NCBI RefSeq assembly: GCF_026913015.1
Contig: NZ_JAPTYD010000018.1
Coordinates: 1-64,000 of the forward strand
DNA length: 64,000 bases
Reading direction: 5' to 3'
Source of the DNA: Paracoccus benzoatiresistens
GTDB taxonomy: Bacteria > Pseudomonadota > Alphaproteobacteria > Rhodobacterales > Rhodobacteraceae
Part shown: positions 44,173-53,389 of the stretch, piece after piece
Layout: every line of letters starts with the position of its first letter
Position numbering within the stretch: position 1 is the stretch's first letter
Made by a program: the position numbers and the translations under genes
Notes under the pieces: model-generated
Databases searched by the model: none
What the model was told of the DNA's origin: nothing
Seen by the model: the letters and a program-made list of their open reading frames with translations, nothing else

Positions 44173-44519
44173 AACCATCCTGATCCGGCTGGGAAAGGCC
44201 GTGGCCGTGGTGGCGATCCTGTTCTGGTCGCTGTTCCCCATCGTCTTCATCGTCTCGTCGTCCCTGAAGCCCGGGCAGGACATCTTCGCCGTGCCGCCGC
44301 AATGGACGTTCCAGCCGACGACCCAGCATTATGTCACGCTGTGGACGCAGTGGGGTGTCTTCTTCCGGGGCTTGGCGAACTCGGCCATCGTGACGCTGGG
44401 GGCGACGCTTCTGGCGGTCATCGGCTCGACCTGCGCGGGCTATGTGTTCTCGCGCCATGCCGCGCGGTGGTTGGAGCTGTCGATCGTGGGCCTGATCGCG
44501 GTGCGCCTGATCCGCGGGG
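44162..44519 (+). pseudogene. Sugar ABC permease (MalG/UgpE type), truncated by deletion
   Basis: The first about 120 residues read as a normal CUT1 permease: FWSLFPIVFIVSSSLKPGQD, then FFRGLANSAIVTLGATLLAV and AGYVFSRHAARWLELSIVGL. After IAVRLI the frame continues only into foreign sequence and stops at 44578. The EAA loop and last three helices are missing. The break near 44515 joins it to the end of a carbohydrate kinase gene. Confidence 0.8.
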
Positions 44520-44669
44520 ACCTTCGCCGAGATGGGCCGGGCCATGTCCGCCATGTCGCGCCCCGCGGCGGAATATGAGCCGGATGAAAAAGCGCGCCGG
44601 GTCCATGACGCGCGCTTCGCGGCGTTCCAGAAGCTGCAGGCGGCGCTGAAAGACGCCCGAAACGCGTGA
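44520..44669 (+). pseudogene. C-terminal tail of a carbohydrate kinase (FGGY-like), joined to the cut permease
   Basis: In the next frame the sequence TFAEMGRAMSAMSRPAAEYE, then PDEKARRVHDARFAAFQKLQ and AALKDARNA, with stop at 44667, looks like the last helix of an FGGY carbohydrate kinase (arrangement P-x3-H-x2-R-F-x2-F-x2-L-x2-A-L). Fifty codons remain of about 500. The simplest reading is one deletion that removed the permease end, the rest of the transporter and most of the kinase. Confidence 0.5.
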
Positions 44670-44759
44670 TCTCTGTCTTTCGGGACAGTTGTTGACCGGG
44701 ATCCGATGGCAGAGCATTGTTGTCCATGCGGCTGCGTCATGGTCGACCGTTTCACTGCA

Positions 44760-45536
44760 TCACAGCGTTTCCGGGTTGTCAGGCCCGGGCTTGGATATGA
44801 TCTCGTAATATTCCCGGAGCGAAAGATCCGCGGCGGAGGCGGTGTCAAGCAGGACGGTGACACGAGGGTGCATCTGTAACGCCGATGCCGGGCAGATGGC
44901 GGACACCGGACCTTCGATCATCTGTGCGACGGCGCGCGATTTTGTCTTTCCCGTGGTAAGAAGAAGAATTTCCCGCGCCTCGAGGATCGTCGCGATGCCC
45001 ATCGTGATCGCCTGGTGCGGAACCTCCTCGCCCGGTCGAAAGAAACGGGCATTGTCGTTCACCGTCTTGCGCGCCAGGGTCTTGACCCGCGTGCGGGAGC
45101 CGAGCGACGAGATCGGCTCGTTGAAGCCGATATGTCCGTTCGCGCCCAACCCCAGCAGTTGCAGATCGATCCCGCCAGCCGCCTTGATCGCCGCCTCATA
45201 GCGGTCCGCCTCGGCCTGCGGATCGGGCGCATCGCCCCTTGGAAGATGCGTTTGCGCCGCAGGCACCCCAAGCGCGTCATAGAAGTGGGCACGCATGTAG
45301 CTGGCGTAACTTTGGGGATGGTCGGCGGGCAGGCCCACATATTCGTCCAGATTGAACGCGGTGAAGGCAACCGGGCCGCCTGCAAGATCGCGACGCAGCG
45401 CGGCATAGACGGGCTCCATCGTGCCGCCCGTTGCAAGGCCCAGCACGGCACGGGGATTGTCATGCAGCCGTGCCACGATCCGGGCGGCGGTAGCGGCACT
45501 GGCGGTTGCAGCGTCCGGAAAGACAAGAACTTTCAT
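44760..45536 (-). CDS. nagB: Glucosamine-6-phosphate deaminase
   Basis: 258 residues. Landmarks: LGLATGGTMEPVYAALRRDL (phosphate loop), FNLDEYVGLPADHPQSYASY (catalytic Asp), LLGLGANGHIGFNEP (catalytic His), and LLLTTGKTKSRAVAQMIEGP. It converts GlcN-6-P to fructose-6-P and ammonia. The ATG at 45536 is preferred; the frame is open upstream but without family resemblance. It is last in a four-gene minus-strand series (ROK repressor, PIG-L, DMT carrier, nagB) facing a sugar ABC operon, which points to amino-sugar use. Confidence 0.92.
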   Translation of the reverse strand: MKVLVFPDAATASAATAARIVARLHDNPRAVLGLATGGTMEPVYAALRRDLAGGPVAFTAFNLDEYVGLPADHPQSYASYMRAHFYDALGVPAAQTHLPRGDAPDPQAEADRYEAAIKAAGGIDLQLLGLGANGHIGFNEPISSLGSRTRVKTLARKTVNDNARFFRPGEEVPHQAITMGIATILEAREILLLTTGKTKSRAVAQMIEGPVSAICPASALQMHPRVTVLLDTASAADLSLREYYEIISKPGPDNPETL

Positions 45537-45571
45537 GGTTTCTTTGGTCCAGGCTAGAAGAGGAAAAGGGT

Positions 45572-46459
45572 TTATGTCGATGCAGAGCCTTGCTCGTGAC
45601 GCCATGCCCACAGGAGGCAGCCCAGGATCACGACCGTGCCACCCATCAGATGGGCCGACGGCCGGTCACCGAAGAAGAGCCATCCTGCCGCGGCCGCAAA
45701 CAGGATCGAGGCGTATGACACAGGCGCCAGGACCGCCGCCTCCTGCCGGCGGTAGGCGCGCAGGAAGCAATATTGGCCCGCCTGGCCCAGGGCGCCGATG
45801 GCGAGCACGATGGGCCAGTCCGCCGCCGAAAGCGGCTGCCAGACGGCTGCGGCCGGTCCTGCCGTCAACACGGTCAGGCCAAGCGTGTAGAACAGCATCA
45901 TCACCGTGGGGCTTTCGCGGCGCAGGGCGCGCGTCTGCACCACGGCCAGCGAACCGAACAGGACGGACACCACCGCCGCGACAAGGCCGGTCGCGTCGAT
46001 GTCGCGGCCTGCTGTTCCCCGCAGGTCCGGGCCGACCGCGATGATCACACCGCACGCTATGCCCACTGATCCGATCCAGCGTGCCCGAGAGACCTTTTCG
46101 CCCAGCAGCGCCACGGCCAGCAGGACGGTCACGATCGGCCGCAGGTACCCGATGGCGTTGACCATCACCAGCGGAAGCGCGGTCAGGGCCAGGAAGTTGC
46201 TGCTGAGCGCGACGGCGTTGCAACCCACGCGAAAGGCGTTGCGGGCGGGCTGGTGCATGGCGAAAAGGTCCGCCCGCCGCGCCCATACCCAGGGCAGGAT
46301 CAGGCCCAGCCCCACGGCGGCGCGCAGGAAGACGAGCTGCATGGCCGGAATGGTTGCGCCGCTCAGCTTGACCAGCACGGTCATGCCCGTCACCAGCGTC
46401 ATGTCGGCAAGCAGCCATGCCACGCCGTCGGGGATCCTGGGGGCCATCGGTCGCGCCAC
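45572..46459 (-). CDS. DMT/EamA-family transporter
   Basis: 295 residues with ten hydrophobic helices in two EamA repeats (first half ending about 145, second LVAAVVSVLFGSLAVVQTRA onward). The GTG at 46459 starts three bases after the PIG-L stop; an ATG at 46447 would suit too. Members export or import metabolites such as amino acids, purines or sialic acid. It is placed between an amino-sugar deaminase and a deacetylase, which suggests a related metabolite, but the direction cannot be told. Confidence 0.85.
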   Translation of the reverse strand: MARPMAPRIPDGVAWLLADMTLVTGMTVLVKLSGATIPAMQLVFLRAAVGLGLILPWVWARRADLFAMHQPARNAFRVGCNAVALSSNFLALTALPLVMVNAIGYLRPIVTVLLAVALLGEKVSRARWIGSVGIACGVIIAVGPDLRGTAGRDIDATGLVAAVVSVLFGSLAVVQTRALRRESPTVMMLFYTLGLTVLTAGPAAAVWQPLSAADWPIVLAIGALGQAGQYCFLRAYRRQEAAVLAPVSYASILFAAAAGWLFFGDRPSAHLMGGTVVILGCLLWAWRHEQGSAST

Positions 46460-46462
46460 AGC

Positions 46463-48817
46463 TCAGGCGGGCTGGATCAGGTTGCACATCAACCGGAATG
46501 CACCGGGCACCAGGCGATCCATCTGGTGATGCAGGACAAGACCCGTATGGGTATGACGCCCCCGTCCGATCCGGCCCGAGATCAGCGCGCCGTGCAGCGG
46601 ATCCTCGCCCGGATCGGCCATCGCCAGCAGGGGTACGTAGGGATCCGCCCATTGGGCCGCGAAATACAGGCCGCGCTCCTTGTCCCATCCGTCGAAATCG
46701 CCCGCCCCGATGCGGTTCGGACCGCTCAGCAGGGGATGGTCGGGCTCCAGGATCGTGACCGGGGCGGCAGGATCGGTGATCCGCCACCGCAGCGAGGGTG
46801 TGCCGACCATAACCCGGCAAGGCGGGGTGCTGTCGGGATACCATCCCTGGTCCGGCCGCTGATAAAGCGTCACCAGATGCCCGCCATGTCGGACGAACGC
46901 ATGCAGGCGCTGCGTGGCAGCCGCCAGGTCGGGACGATTGCCAAAGGCCACCACGCCCACCAGGACCGTGGTATAGGCCAAAAAATCCTCGTCCGGCGCA
47001 ATCTCGTCCAGCAGGGTGACGTCTAGGCCAAGCTGCCTGAGCCAGTTGCCGACGGAATCGCCCGAACCGACATAAGCGATCCGCGCCCCATGCGGTCGCG
47101 CAAGATCCAGGGTCAGGACATGCAGCGTGGCGGGTACCAACTGGCGCACCGTTCCGACATGCGGATAGGACGCCGTGGCAACGGAATGCGCCGGGCAGCC
47201 GCCGACCGTGGCGGGTATCGTGACAATGCCGGGCGGTGTGGCGGCAGGCGGCGTGATTGTCAGCCTGGATCCCTCTTGCGCCAAGTGCCAGCCGGGTGGC
47301 AGGTCCAGCTCAGGGGTTCCGGTGACAGTGACAGTCAGGGGTTCCCGGTCCTCGGTCAGGCGAACCAGCCGGGCGGGATGCAGCGCGACCTCTTGTGTGG
47401 GCAGGACCTCCAAGGGGTGTTCAAGATCGACGGCGAACTGCAACGGCCGCCCGGAGATCGTGGCCTCGACCCTCAGCCAGGCAGGACCGTTGCCGCCAAG
47501 CGGATCGAAGCCGGGGTGGAACGCGTCGGTCAGCGGTGCATCCTCCGCGACCCGCAACTCCAGTTCGGTACTGGCCTTGGTCAGCGCCATCGCAGGGGCG
47601 GCGACCCCCTGCGGCAGCATCGGCGTGATGGTCATGTCGCAGGCCGCGGGCGGGATCGCGTGTTCAACCCGCAGTTTTGCCGTGCCGCCGGGGCGCAGGC
47701 CGGCAGGCTGGACCCAGGCCAGCGGCGACAGGCCCGCCGCCTCTGCCAGGGCGACGCCGATCTCGCGGCGCTTGCGGGCCAGGCGGTGGCCATGCTTGTT
47801 CATGAAGGCGGGGGTCGCCGCCCTTTCGGCATCCTGAAGCGCGGCATCGGCCTGCGCCAATTCCTCCCGGATCCTTGCGCGGTCCGGAAAGGACGCTTGC
47901 GCCAGGGATACGCATCCTGCTGCATGGTGGATGGCATTTCCTGCCGGCCCAGCCAAGTCAGCCAGGTCGCCCAACGTCTGCGGCAGGGACTGGGCCAGCC
48001 GAACCTCGGCACCGCCGCCTACCCGGTGCAGCCCCCAGGTCCGCTGGGATGCGCCCGACCATTGCCCCATGCCCTGCGACGCGTGCCGGGCCCGCGACCA
48101 TTGTCCGATCTCGGCATGGGCCACCCCCGTGGTCGGGTCCTGCGCATCGGCCGTTATCTCCAGCGTGGCCTGCGGCGGCGGCAGTGCGTCGTCATAGGTG
48201 CCGCCCCCGCCCGACCAGGCAGGCAGATAGTGATGCGTCACGGTCCAGGGCGCCTCGGGGCGGTCGCGCAGCGCGGCGGGGTCCGCGGCCAGCCCGATGG
48301 CCTCGGCCGCGGCGCGGGTCATCGCGCGGTGATGGCCATGCTGTCCGGGGACATCCAGAAATGTCGGCAGCACGACATCGGGACGATAGATCCTATAAGC
48401 GCGGGCCAGCCGCGCGACGATCAGGTGCCGGCCCCAGCGGGCGAACGTGGCGTCGCCATCCTTGGAAAAGCCGAAGTCGTGGACAGCGTCGCCCGGCCCG
48501 AAGCCAAGCCAGGCCACGTCGCAGTCGAGCACGCGGGCGGCTTCCTCCATCTCGCGGGTGCGGATGGCCCCCAGAAGACCGCCGCGTTCCGGACCAAGCG
48601 CGTTCTGCCCGCCCTCGCCCCGGGTGGAGCATGCGATCACGACGCGGTGCCCCAGGCCGAACCGAAGCCAGGCCATCAGCCCGCTTTGCTCGTCGTCGGG
48701 ATGGGCGCCCGTGTTCATCACGGTCAGAACACCGCCAAGGCGGGACAGCGCGTGCGACAAGCGCAACAAGGCGGGCGAGGCTTCGCGGCGGGCAAGTCGT
48801 TCCTGGTCGGGGGTCAT
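46463..48817 (-). CDS. PIG-L (LmbE-like) N-deacetylase with long C-terminal extension
   Basis: 784 residues, far longer than the usual 230-300. Residues about 30-220 are the PIG-L domain: NTGAHPDDEQSGLMAWLRFG (metal-binding HPDD), ACSTRGEGGQNALGPERG, RTREMEEAARVLDCDVAWLG, and the distal histidines in PGQHGHHRAM. The middle is beta-sandwich-like. The last about 230 residues resemble a glutamine-amidotransferase-like/ThuA fold (ARIAYVGSGDSVGNWLRQLG; RLHAFVRHGGHLVTLYQRP). Family members remove acetyl from GlcNAc-linked compounds. The neighbouring nagB and ROK genes fit an amino-sugar role. No signal peptide. Confidence 0.87.
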   Translation of the reverse strand: MTPDQERLARREASPALLRLSHALSRLGGVLTVMNTGAHPDDEQSGLMAWLRFGLGHRVVIACSTRGEGGQNALGPERGGLLGAIRTREMEEAARVLDCDVAWLGFGPGDAVHDFGFSKDGDATFARWGRHLIVARLARAYRIYRPDVVLPTFLDVPGQHGHHRAMTRAAAEAIGLAADPAALRDRPEAPWTVTHHYLPAWSGGGGTYDDALPPPQATLEITADAQDPTTGVAHAEIGQWSRARHASQGMGQWSGASQRTWGLHRVGGGAEVRLAQSLPQTLGDLADLAGPAGNAIHHAAGCVSLAQASFPDRARIREELAQADAALQDAERAATPAFMNKHGHRLARKRREIGVALAEAAGLSPLAWVQPAGLRPGGTAKLRVEHAIPPAACDMTITPMLPQGVAAPAMALTKASTELELRVAEDAPLTDAFHPGFDPLGGNGPAWLRVEATISGRPLQFAVDLEHPLEVLPTQEVALHPARLVRLTEDREPLTVTVTGTPELDLPPGWHLAQEGSRLTITPPAATPPGIVTIPATVGGCPAHSVATASYPHVGTVRQLVPATLHVLTLDLARPHGARIAYVGSGDSVGNWLRQLGLDVTLLDEIAPDEDFLAYTTVLVGVVAFGNRPDLAAATQRLHAFVRHGGHLVTLYQRPDQGWYPDSTPPCRVMVGTPSLRWRITDPAAPVTILEPDHPLLSGPNRIGAGDFDGWDKERGLYFAAQWADPYVPLLAMADPGEDPLHGALISGRIGRGRHTHTGLVLHHQMDRLVPGAFRLMCNLIQPA

Positions 48818-48851
48818 GGTCTTCCTGAACTCGGGGCGCAGGGCGCGGTGC

Positions 48852-50057
48852 CTAGCCCTCGGTCTGATCCAGTTGCGGGGTGATGACATTGAAGAAGGGC
48901 AGGGCGGCTGCCCCGAGTGCCGCGGATTCCTTGCCCGTGTGGCCGCACTGGACGCGGGGCAGGATGCGGTCGCGCCGGTTGGCCACGCTGGTGGGGATGG
49001 CCAGCCGGGCGATCAGATCCTCCAGGATCGGCCGGGGCATCTTGCCGCCCAGGATCACTGTGCGCGGGTCCAGGATGTTTTCCAGCAGGCCGATGATCCA
49101 GGACAGGTGCGGCGCGGCCTGGTCCAGCCAGGACATCAGCGCCGGATCGCGCGCGGCGTGCAGACGCAGAAGGGCGGCCGCATCAGGGATGACGCCATCG
49201 CGGGCCATGGCCTCGGACAGGGCGTGCAGCGAGACATAGCGCTCGATGCAGCCCGATTGTCCGCACTGGCAGGGCAGTCCATCGGGAACGACGATGATGT
49301 GGCCGATCTCGCCCGCGTTGCCAAAGGCGCCCTTCAGCGGCTGGTCGGCGACGATCGCCCCCATGCCCATGCCCGCCCCGAAATAGAGAATGCAGAAGTC
49401 CGACACCGACCGTCCCTGTCCAAACAGCATCTCGCCCACGGCGGCGGCATTCGCGTCGTTGTCGACGCTGACGGGGACGCCGCAGCGTTCGGCCAGAAGG
49501 GCCGCGACGTCGATGCCGCTCCAGTCCGGCAGGGTGGTGGGGCCGACGCCCGAAAGGCCCTCGATCCCGAAGGGGCCGGGCATCACGACGCCGATCCCCA
49601 TGAGCTGTGCCTTGAACGCAGCGTCGATCCGCGCGACCATGTCGGCCAGCAGGTCAAGAACGACGCCCGCGCGCATGTCAGGCAGGGGGATCTGTTCCTG
49701 GGCCCGCTGGTTGCCGCCAAGGTCCAGCACCACCGCCGTCAGCGAACCCACGGCGATCTCGAACCCGATGGTGATCGCGCCGTCGGGGTTGATCGCGTAC
49801 TGGATTGGGGGCAGCCCCCGCGAGGTGCGCTTGCGGCCCATGTCGACCAGCAAATCCTCGGCCATGAGCTCGTCAATGATGTTGGCGACGGCCTGGGTCG
49901 AGATATGCGCCAGATCGGCCAAGGCCTTGCGGCCCAGCGGCCCGTGACGACGCAGCAGTTCCAGCAGGACACGCCGGTTGTGACCGCGGCTGCGACCGGG
50001 ATTGTTGCCCTTTGCGGTGCGTCCTGCAGGTGGGGGCGAAGCCGTCGTTGGGGTCAT
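48852..50057 (-). CDS. ROK-family transcriptional repressor (NagC/XylR type)
   Basis: 401 residues. The N-terminal winged HTH is RRVLLELLRRHGPLGRKALA, then STQAVANIIDELMAEDLL. The ROK fold follows, with the zinc motif CQCGQSGCIERYVS and the GGKMPRPILEDLI end. The ATP-binding DIGGT motif of kinases is replaced by FEIAVGSL, so it is a regulator, not a kinase. Divergent from the sugar ABC operon, with a 26-bp dyad in the gap. It likely represses both directions until a sugar or sugar phosphate binds. Confidence 0.92.
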   Translation of the reverse strand: MTPTTASPPPAGRTAKGNNPGRSRGHNRRVLLELLRRHGPLGRKALADLAHISTQAVANIIDELMAEDLLVDMGRKRTSRGLPPIQYAINPDGAITIGFEIAVGSLTAVVLDLGGNQRAQEQIPLPDMRAGVVLDLLADMVARIDAAFKAQLMGIGVVMPGPFGIEGLSGVGPTTLPDWSGIDVAALLAERCGVPVSVDNDANAAAVGEMLFGQGRSVSDFCILYFGAGMGMGAIVADQPLKGAFGNAGEIGHIIVVPDGLPCQCGQSGCIERYVSLHALSEAMARDGVIPDAAALLRLHAARDPALMSWLDQAAPHLSWIIGLLENILDPRTVILGGKMPRPILEDLIARLAIPTSVANRRDRILPRVQCGHTGKESAALGAAALPFFNVITPQLDQTEG

Positions 50058-50170
50058 GTCCTCTGGTCCTCGACATTCCGGGCATCATCCTTGCGACAGC
50101 CACTTGATCCCGGCGGGCTCGTGGACGCCGATCCTGTTCGCGCCCGGCATGCAGGCAGACTGGCAAATAG

Positions 50171-50196
50171 AAATGATTAACTCAAGTGAATTATTT
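50171..50196. promoter_or_regulatory. 26-bp dyad, candidate ROK repressor operator
   Basis: The half-site AAATxATTxACT is repeated in inverse as AGTxAATxATTT, 20 of 26 positions symmetric. It is A/T-rich in an otherwise GC-rich region, as NagC/Mlc operators are. It lies 114 bases before the ROK repressor start and 140 bases before the binding-protein ATG, so it can control both. TTGACG at 50199-50204 could be part of the rightward promoter. Confidence 0.6.
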
Positions 50197-50335
50197 TATT
50201 GACGGACGTGACATCAGACGCCAACCTGCTTCCGACCCCGCGACAAAAAAGCCGGGGGGCGGCCGGATAGGACGGCTCAAGGGTGCTGGTGCGATGTACC
50301 GGGGTACGGGTTCCAGCCCAGCCAGGGAGAACGAC

Positions 50336-51589
50336 ATGAATTACTTTACCCGGAACGTCACCAGGACGGCCTGGATCGCTGCGGCGGCTATGGGCTGCAC
50401 GTCGGCTGCCAACGCCGTCGAGATCGAGTATTGGCAATACATCTACGATTCCCGCGTTCAGGCGGTGGACCAGCTGATCGAGAAGTTCGAGGCCGAAAAC
50501 CCCGACATCACGGTCAAGCACGTCACCTTTCCCTATGCCGACTACCAGACCCGCGTCGTGGCCGCGAACATGGCGGGCAAGGGCCCGGATGTCTTGCAGA
50601 TGTTCTACGGCTGGACGGACAGTTTCGTGAACGGCAAGGTTCTGCAGCCCTTGCCTGCCGACATGTTCCCCACGGACAAGATCGAAGCCGAGTTCTTTCC
50701 GATCGTGACGGCCATGCGGCGCGGCGACGACTACTATGGCCTGCCGACCGCCGTGCGGTCCTTGGCGCTGTTCTACAACAAGACCCTGTTCGCCGAAGCC
50801 GGGATCGACAGCCCGCCCAAGACGCTGGACGAGTTGGTCGAAACCGCCAAGGCGCTGACCAAGAAGGACGGCGGCGGCAATTACACGACGGTGGGCATGA
50901 CGCTCGACATGGCCGGGCAGGACCACCAGTGGTGGCGAGAGGTGCTGGTGCGCCAGTTCGGCGGCACGCCCTACAGCGAAGACGCCTCCACCGTCACCTA
51001 TGACGATGCGGCCGGCGTTGCCGCGACGCAGTGGTACACCGATCTGGCAACCAAGCATCAGGTCGGCCAGCCCGGCTTCATGGACGAGGGGCAGGCCGCC
51101 TTCCGTGCCGGCCGCGCGGCCATGACCATCGACGGCACGTTCCGCCTGGGCTCGTTCCGCGAAATCGACGGGTTCGAATGGGGCGTGGCAGAGCTGCCCG
51201 CGAATGCCGAAGGGCTGCGGTCCAACTATGCCTCGTATTTCGCCAACGGCATCGGAGCCGGTGCCGAAGGCGAAGAACTGCAGGCTGCCGCCAAGTTCCT
51301 GGCATACCTTTCCTCGCCCGAGGCGATGCAGCTTTGGCTGGAAGTCGTGGGCGAGTTGCCGGCGCGTCCCGAGGTGGCGATGACCGAGGCGAACCTGGCC
51401 GATCCGGTCTATGGACCCTTCCTGAAGGCCCTGGAATACGCCCACACCACCACCTTCGTGGACGAACAGGCCCAGCGGCAGGTGACCATGGACATGGCCA
51501 ACCGCGTCTTCCTGCAGGGTCAGGCCGTCGAGGCGAGCGTGGCCGAGGCCGCCGCCGCCGAACAGGCCATCATCGACCGCGCCCGCTGA
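50336..51589 (+). CDS. Sugar ABC transporter binding protein (CUT1 family)
   Basis: 417 residues. Signal peptide of about 27 residues ending in AANAVE. Mature sequence typical of solute-binding family 1: IEYWQYIYDSRVQAVDQLIE, then MAGKGPDVLQMFYGWTDSFV, LALFYNKTLFAEAGID and AFRAGRAAMTIDGTFRLGSF. GGGAGA precedes the ATG at 50336. First gene of the operon SBP-permease-permease-lyase-ATPase-ROK kinase. The ligand is probably a glycoside or sugar conjugate. Confidence 0.92.
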   Translation: MNYFTRNVTRTAWIAAAAMGCTSAANAVEIEYWQYIYDSRVQAVDQLIEKFEAENPDITVKHVTFPYADYQTRVVAANMAGKGPDVLQMFYGWTDSFVNGKVLQPLPADMFPTDKIEAEFFPIVTAMRRGDDYYGLPTAVRSLALFYNKTLFAEAGIDSPPKTLDELVETAKALTKKDGGGNYTTVGMTLDMAGQDHQWWREVLVRQFGGTPYSEDASTVTYDDAAGVAATQWYTDLATKHQVGQPGFMDEGQAAFRAGRAAMTIDGTFRLGSFREIDGFEWGVAELPANAEGLRSNYASYFANGIGAGAEGEELQAAAKFLAYLSSPEAMQLWLEVVGELPARPEVAMTEANLADPVYGPFLKALEYAHTTTFVDEQAQRQVTMDMANRVFLQGQAVEASVAEAAAAEQAIIDRAR

Positions 51590-51617
51590 GCCGCCGCGCG
51601 AGAGGAGCGTTTCTGAC

Positions 51618-52532
51618 ATGGCGATGACGCAACCATCACCGCAATCGGGGCCGCGCCTCTCGATGCGCACGCGCCGCGCGATCTGGGTCTGGGCCTTTCT
51701 GGCCCTGCCCGTCCTGTTCTACAGCGTGATCCGGTTCTATCCCACGATCGACGCCTTCCGGCTGTCCTTCACGAACTGGAACCTGCTTTCCCCGCCGGAG
51801 TATGTGGGGGTGCAGAACTATCGCGACATGTTCGCCTCGGCCGAATTCTGGCAGGTGTTCCGCAATACCTTCGCCTATCTGATCATCGGCACGCCGATCA
51901 GCCTGCTGCTGTCCTTCACCGTCGCCTATTTCCTTGATCGGATTCGCTTTGGCCACGGCTTCCTGCGGGCGCTGTACTTCCTGCCCTATATCACCACCGC
52001 CTCGGCGATGGGATGGGTGTGGCGGTGGTTCTATCAGCCCGCGCCGACCGGCGTGATCAATTCGGTGCTGGGCAGCCTGGGGATGGGCCAGCTGGATTTC
52101 CTGCGGTCCACCACCTGGGCGCTGCCCTCGATCATGGTCACGGCCATTTGGGCCGGCCTGGGCTTTCAGATCATCATCCTCATGGCCGGGCTGCGGTCGA
52201 TCCCGCAAACCTATTACGAGGCCGCCCGCATCGACGGCGTGGGCGAATTCGCGATCCTGCGCAAGATCACGCTGCCGCTGTTGAAGCCCACGACCGTCTT
52301 TCTGGTGGTCTTTTCGTCCATCGGGTTCCTGCGGATCTTCGACCAGGTCTACAACATGACCACCAACGACCCCGGCGGGCCGCTGGGATCGACCAAGCCG
52401 CTGGTGCTGATGATCTATCAGACCGCCTTCAATTCCTACCAGATGGGTGCCGCGGCGGCTCAGACGGTCGTGTTGTTTACGATCCTGCTGGCGATCTCGC
52501 TGCTGCAACTGTGGATCCTGAGGACACGCTGA
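51618..52532 (+). CDS. Sugar ABC transporter permease (MalF/UgpA type)
   Basis: 304 residues, six helices. EAA loop YEAARIDGVGEFAILRKITL; end NDPGGPLGSTKPLVLMIYQT. AGAGGAG is present about 12 bases before the ATG. Its stop overlaps the next ATG (TGATG). It forms the membrane channel with the following permease. Confidence 0.92.
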   Translation: MAMTQPSPQSGPRLSMRTRRAIWVWAFLALPVLFYSVIRFYPTIDAFRLSFTNWNLLSPPEYVGVQNYRDMFASAEFWQVFRNTFAYLIIGTPISLLLSFTVAYFLDRIRFGHGFLRALYFLPYITTASAMGWVWRWFYQPAPTGVINSVLGSLGMGQLDFLRSTTWALPSIMVTAIWAGLGFQIIILMAGLRSIPQTYYEAARIDGVGEFAILRKITLPLLKPTTVFLVVFSSIGFLRIFDQVYNMTTNDPGGPLGSTKPLVLMIYQTAFNSYQMGAAAAQTVVLFTILLAISLLQLWILRTR

Positions 52533-53389
52533 TGGCTGCAATCGACACACCCGCCTCGCGGCCCCTGACGATGACACGCATACGGCCGGGACGGATCCTG
52601 GCCTGGACCGTGCTGTTCATCGGCGGCGTGCTGATGATCACGCCGATCCTGTTCATGTTCTCGACCTCGCTGAAGACGGCGGGACAGATCTACGACCTGC
52701 GGCTGATCCCGCAGTCCCCGACGCTGGCGAACTACGTCAAGGTGCTGACCGAGGGGCAGTTTCTCCGCTGGTTCCTGAATTCGGCCTTCGTGGCGATCTG
52801 CGTGACGCTGTCCAACGTCTTCTTCGACAGCCTGGTGGGCTATACCCTGGCCAAGTTCCGGTTCCGCGGGCGCCAGCTGGTCTTCATCGCGATCCTGTCG
52901 ACGCTGATGATCCCGACCGAGATGCTGGTCATCCCGTGGTACATCATGTCCGCCAACCTGGGCTGGCTGGACAGCTACTGGGGCATCATGTTTCCCGGCA
53001 TGATGACCGCCTTCGGCACCTTCCTGATGAAGCAGTTCTTCGAGACCGTGCCCGACGATTTCATCGAGGCCGCGCGGATGGACGGTTTGAACGAATTCAC
53101 CATCTGGTGGCGGATCGCCATGCCGCTGGTCACGCCGGCGCTGTCGGCCCTGGCGATCTTCACCTTCCTGGGCAACTGGACCGCCTTCTTCTGGCCGCTG
53201 ATCTCGACCACCTCCAAGGAACTCTACACCCTGCCCGTCGGGCTGACGAGCTTCGCGGTCGAACAGGCGATCCAGTGGGAAATGATCATGACCGGGGCCG
53301 CCATCGCGACCATCCCGACGCTGATCGTCTTCCTGGTCCTGCAACGCTACATCGTGCGCGGCGTCATGCTTGCCGGGCTCAAGGGATGA
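52532..53389 (+). CDS. Sugar ABC transporter permease (MalG/UgpE type)
   Basis: 285 residues, six helices. Typical segments: FMFSTSLKTAGQIYDLRLIP, WFLNSAFVAICVTLSNVFFD, EAA loop FIEAARMDGLNEFTIWWRIA, and FTFLGNWTAFFWPLI. Start ATG at 52532 shares a base with the previous stop. Its own stop overlaps the lyase start (ATGA), so the lyase is made in step with the transporter. Confidence 0.92.
   Translation: MAAIDTPASRPLTMTRIRPGRILAWTVLFIGGVLMITPILFMFSTSLKTAGQIYDLRLIPQSPTLANYVKVLTEGQFLRWFLNSAFVAICVTLSNVFFDSLVGYTLAKFRFRGRQLVFIAILSTLMIPTEMLVIPWYIMSANLGWLDSYWGIMFPGMMTAFGTFLMKQFFETVPDDFIEAARMDGLNEFTIWWRIAMPLVTPALSALAIFTFLGNWTAFFWPLISTTSKELYTLPVGLTSFAVEQAIQWEMIMTGAAIATIPTLIVFLVLQRYIVRGVMLAGLKG

Noticed and set aside
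47090..48883. Long plus-strand open frame across the PIG-L gene
   Set aside because: Antisense shadow; the minus-strand frame has clear PIG-L motifs, this one none.
50296..50307. GTACC-GG-GGTAC inverted repeat near the binding-protein start as an operator
   Set aside because: Only 5-bp arms, common by chance in GC-rich sequence; the 26-bp dyad upstream is the better candidate.
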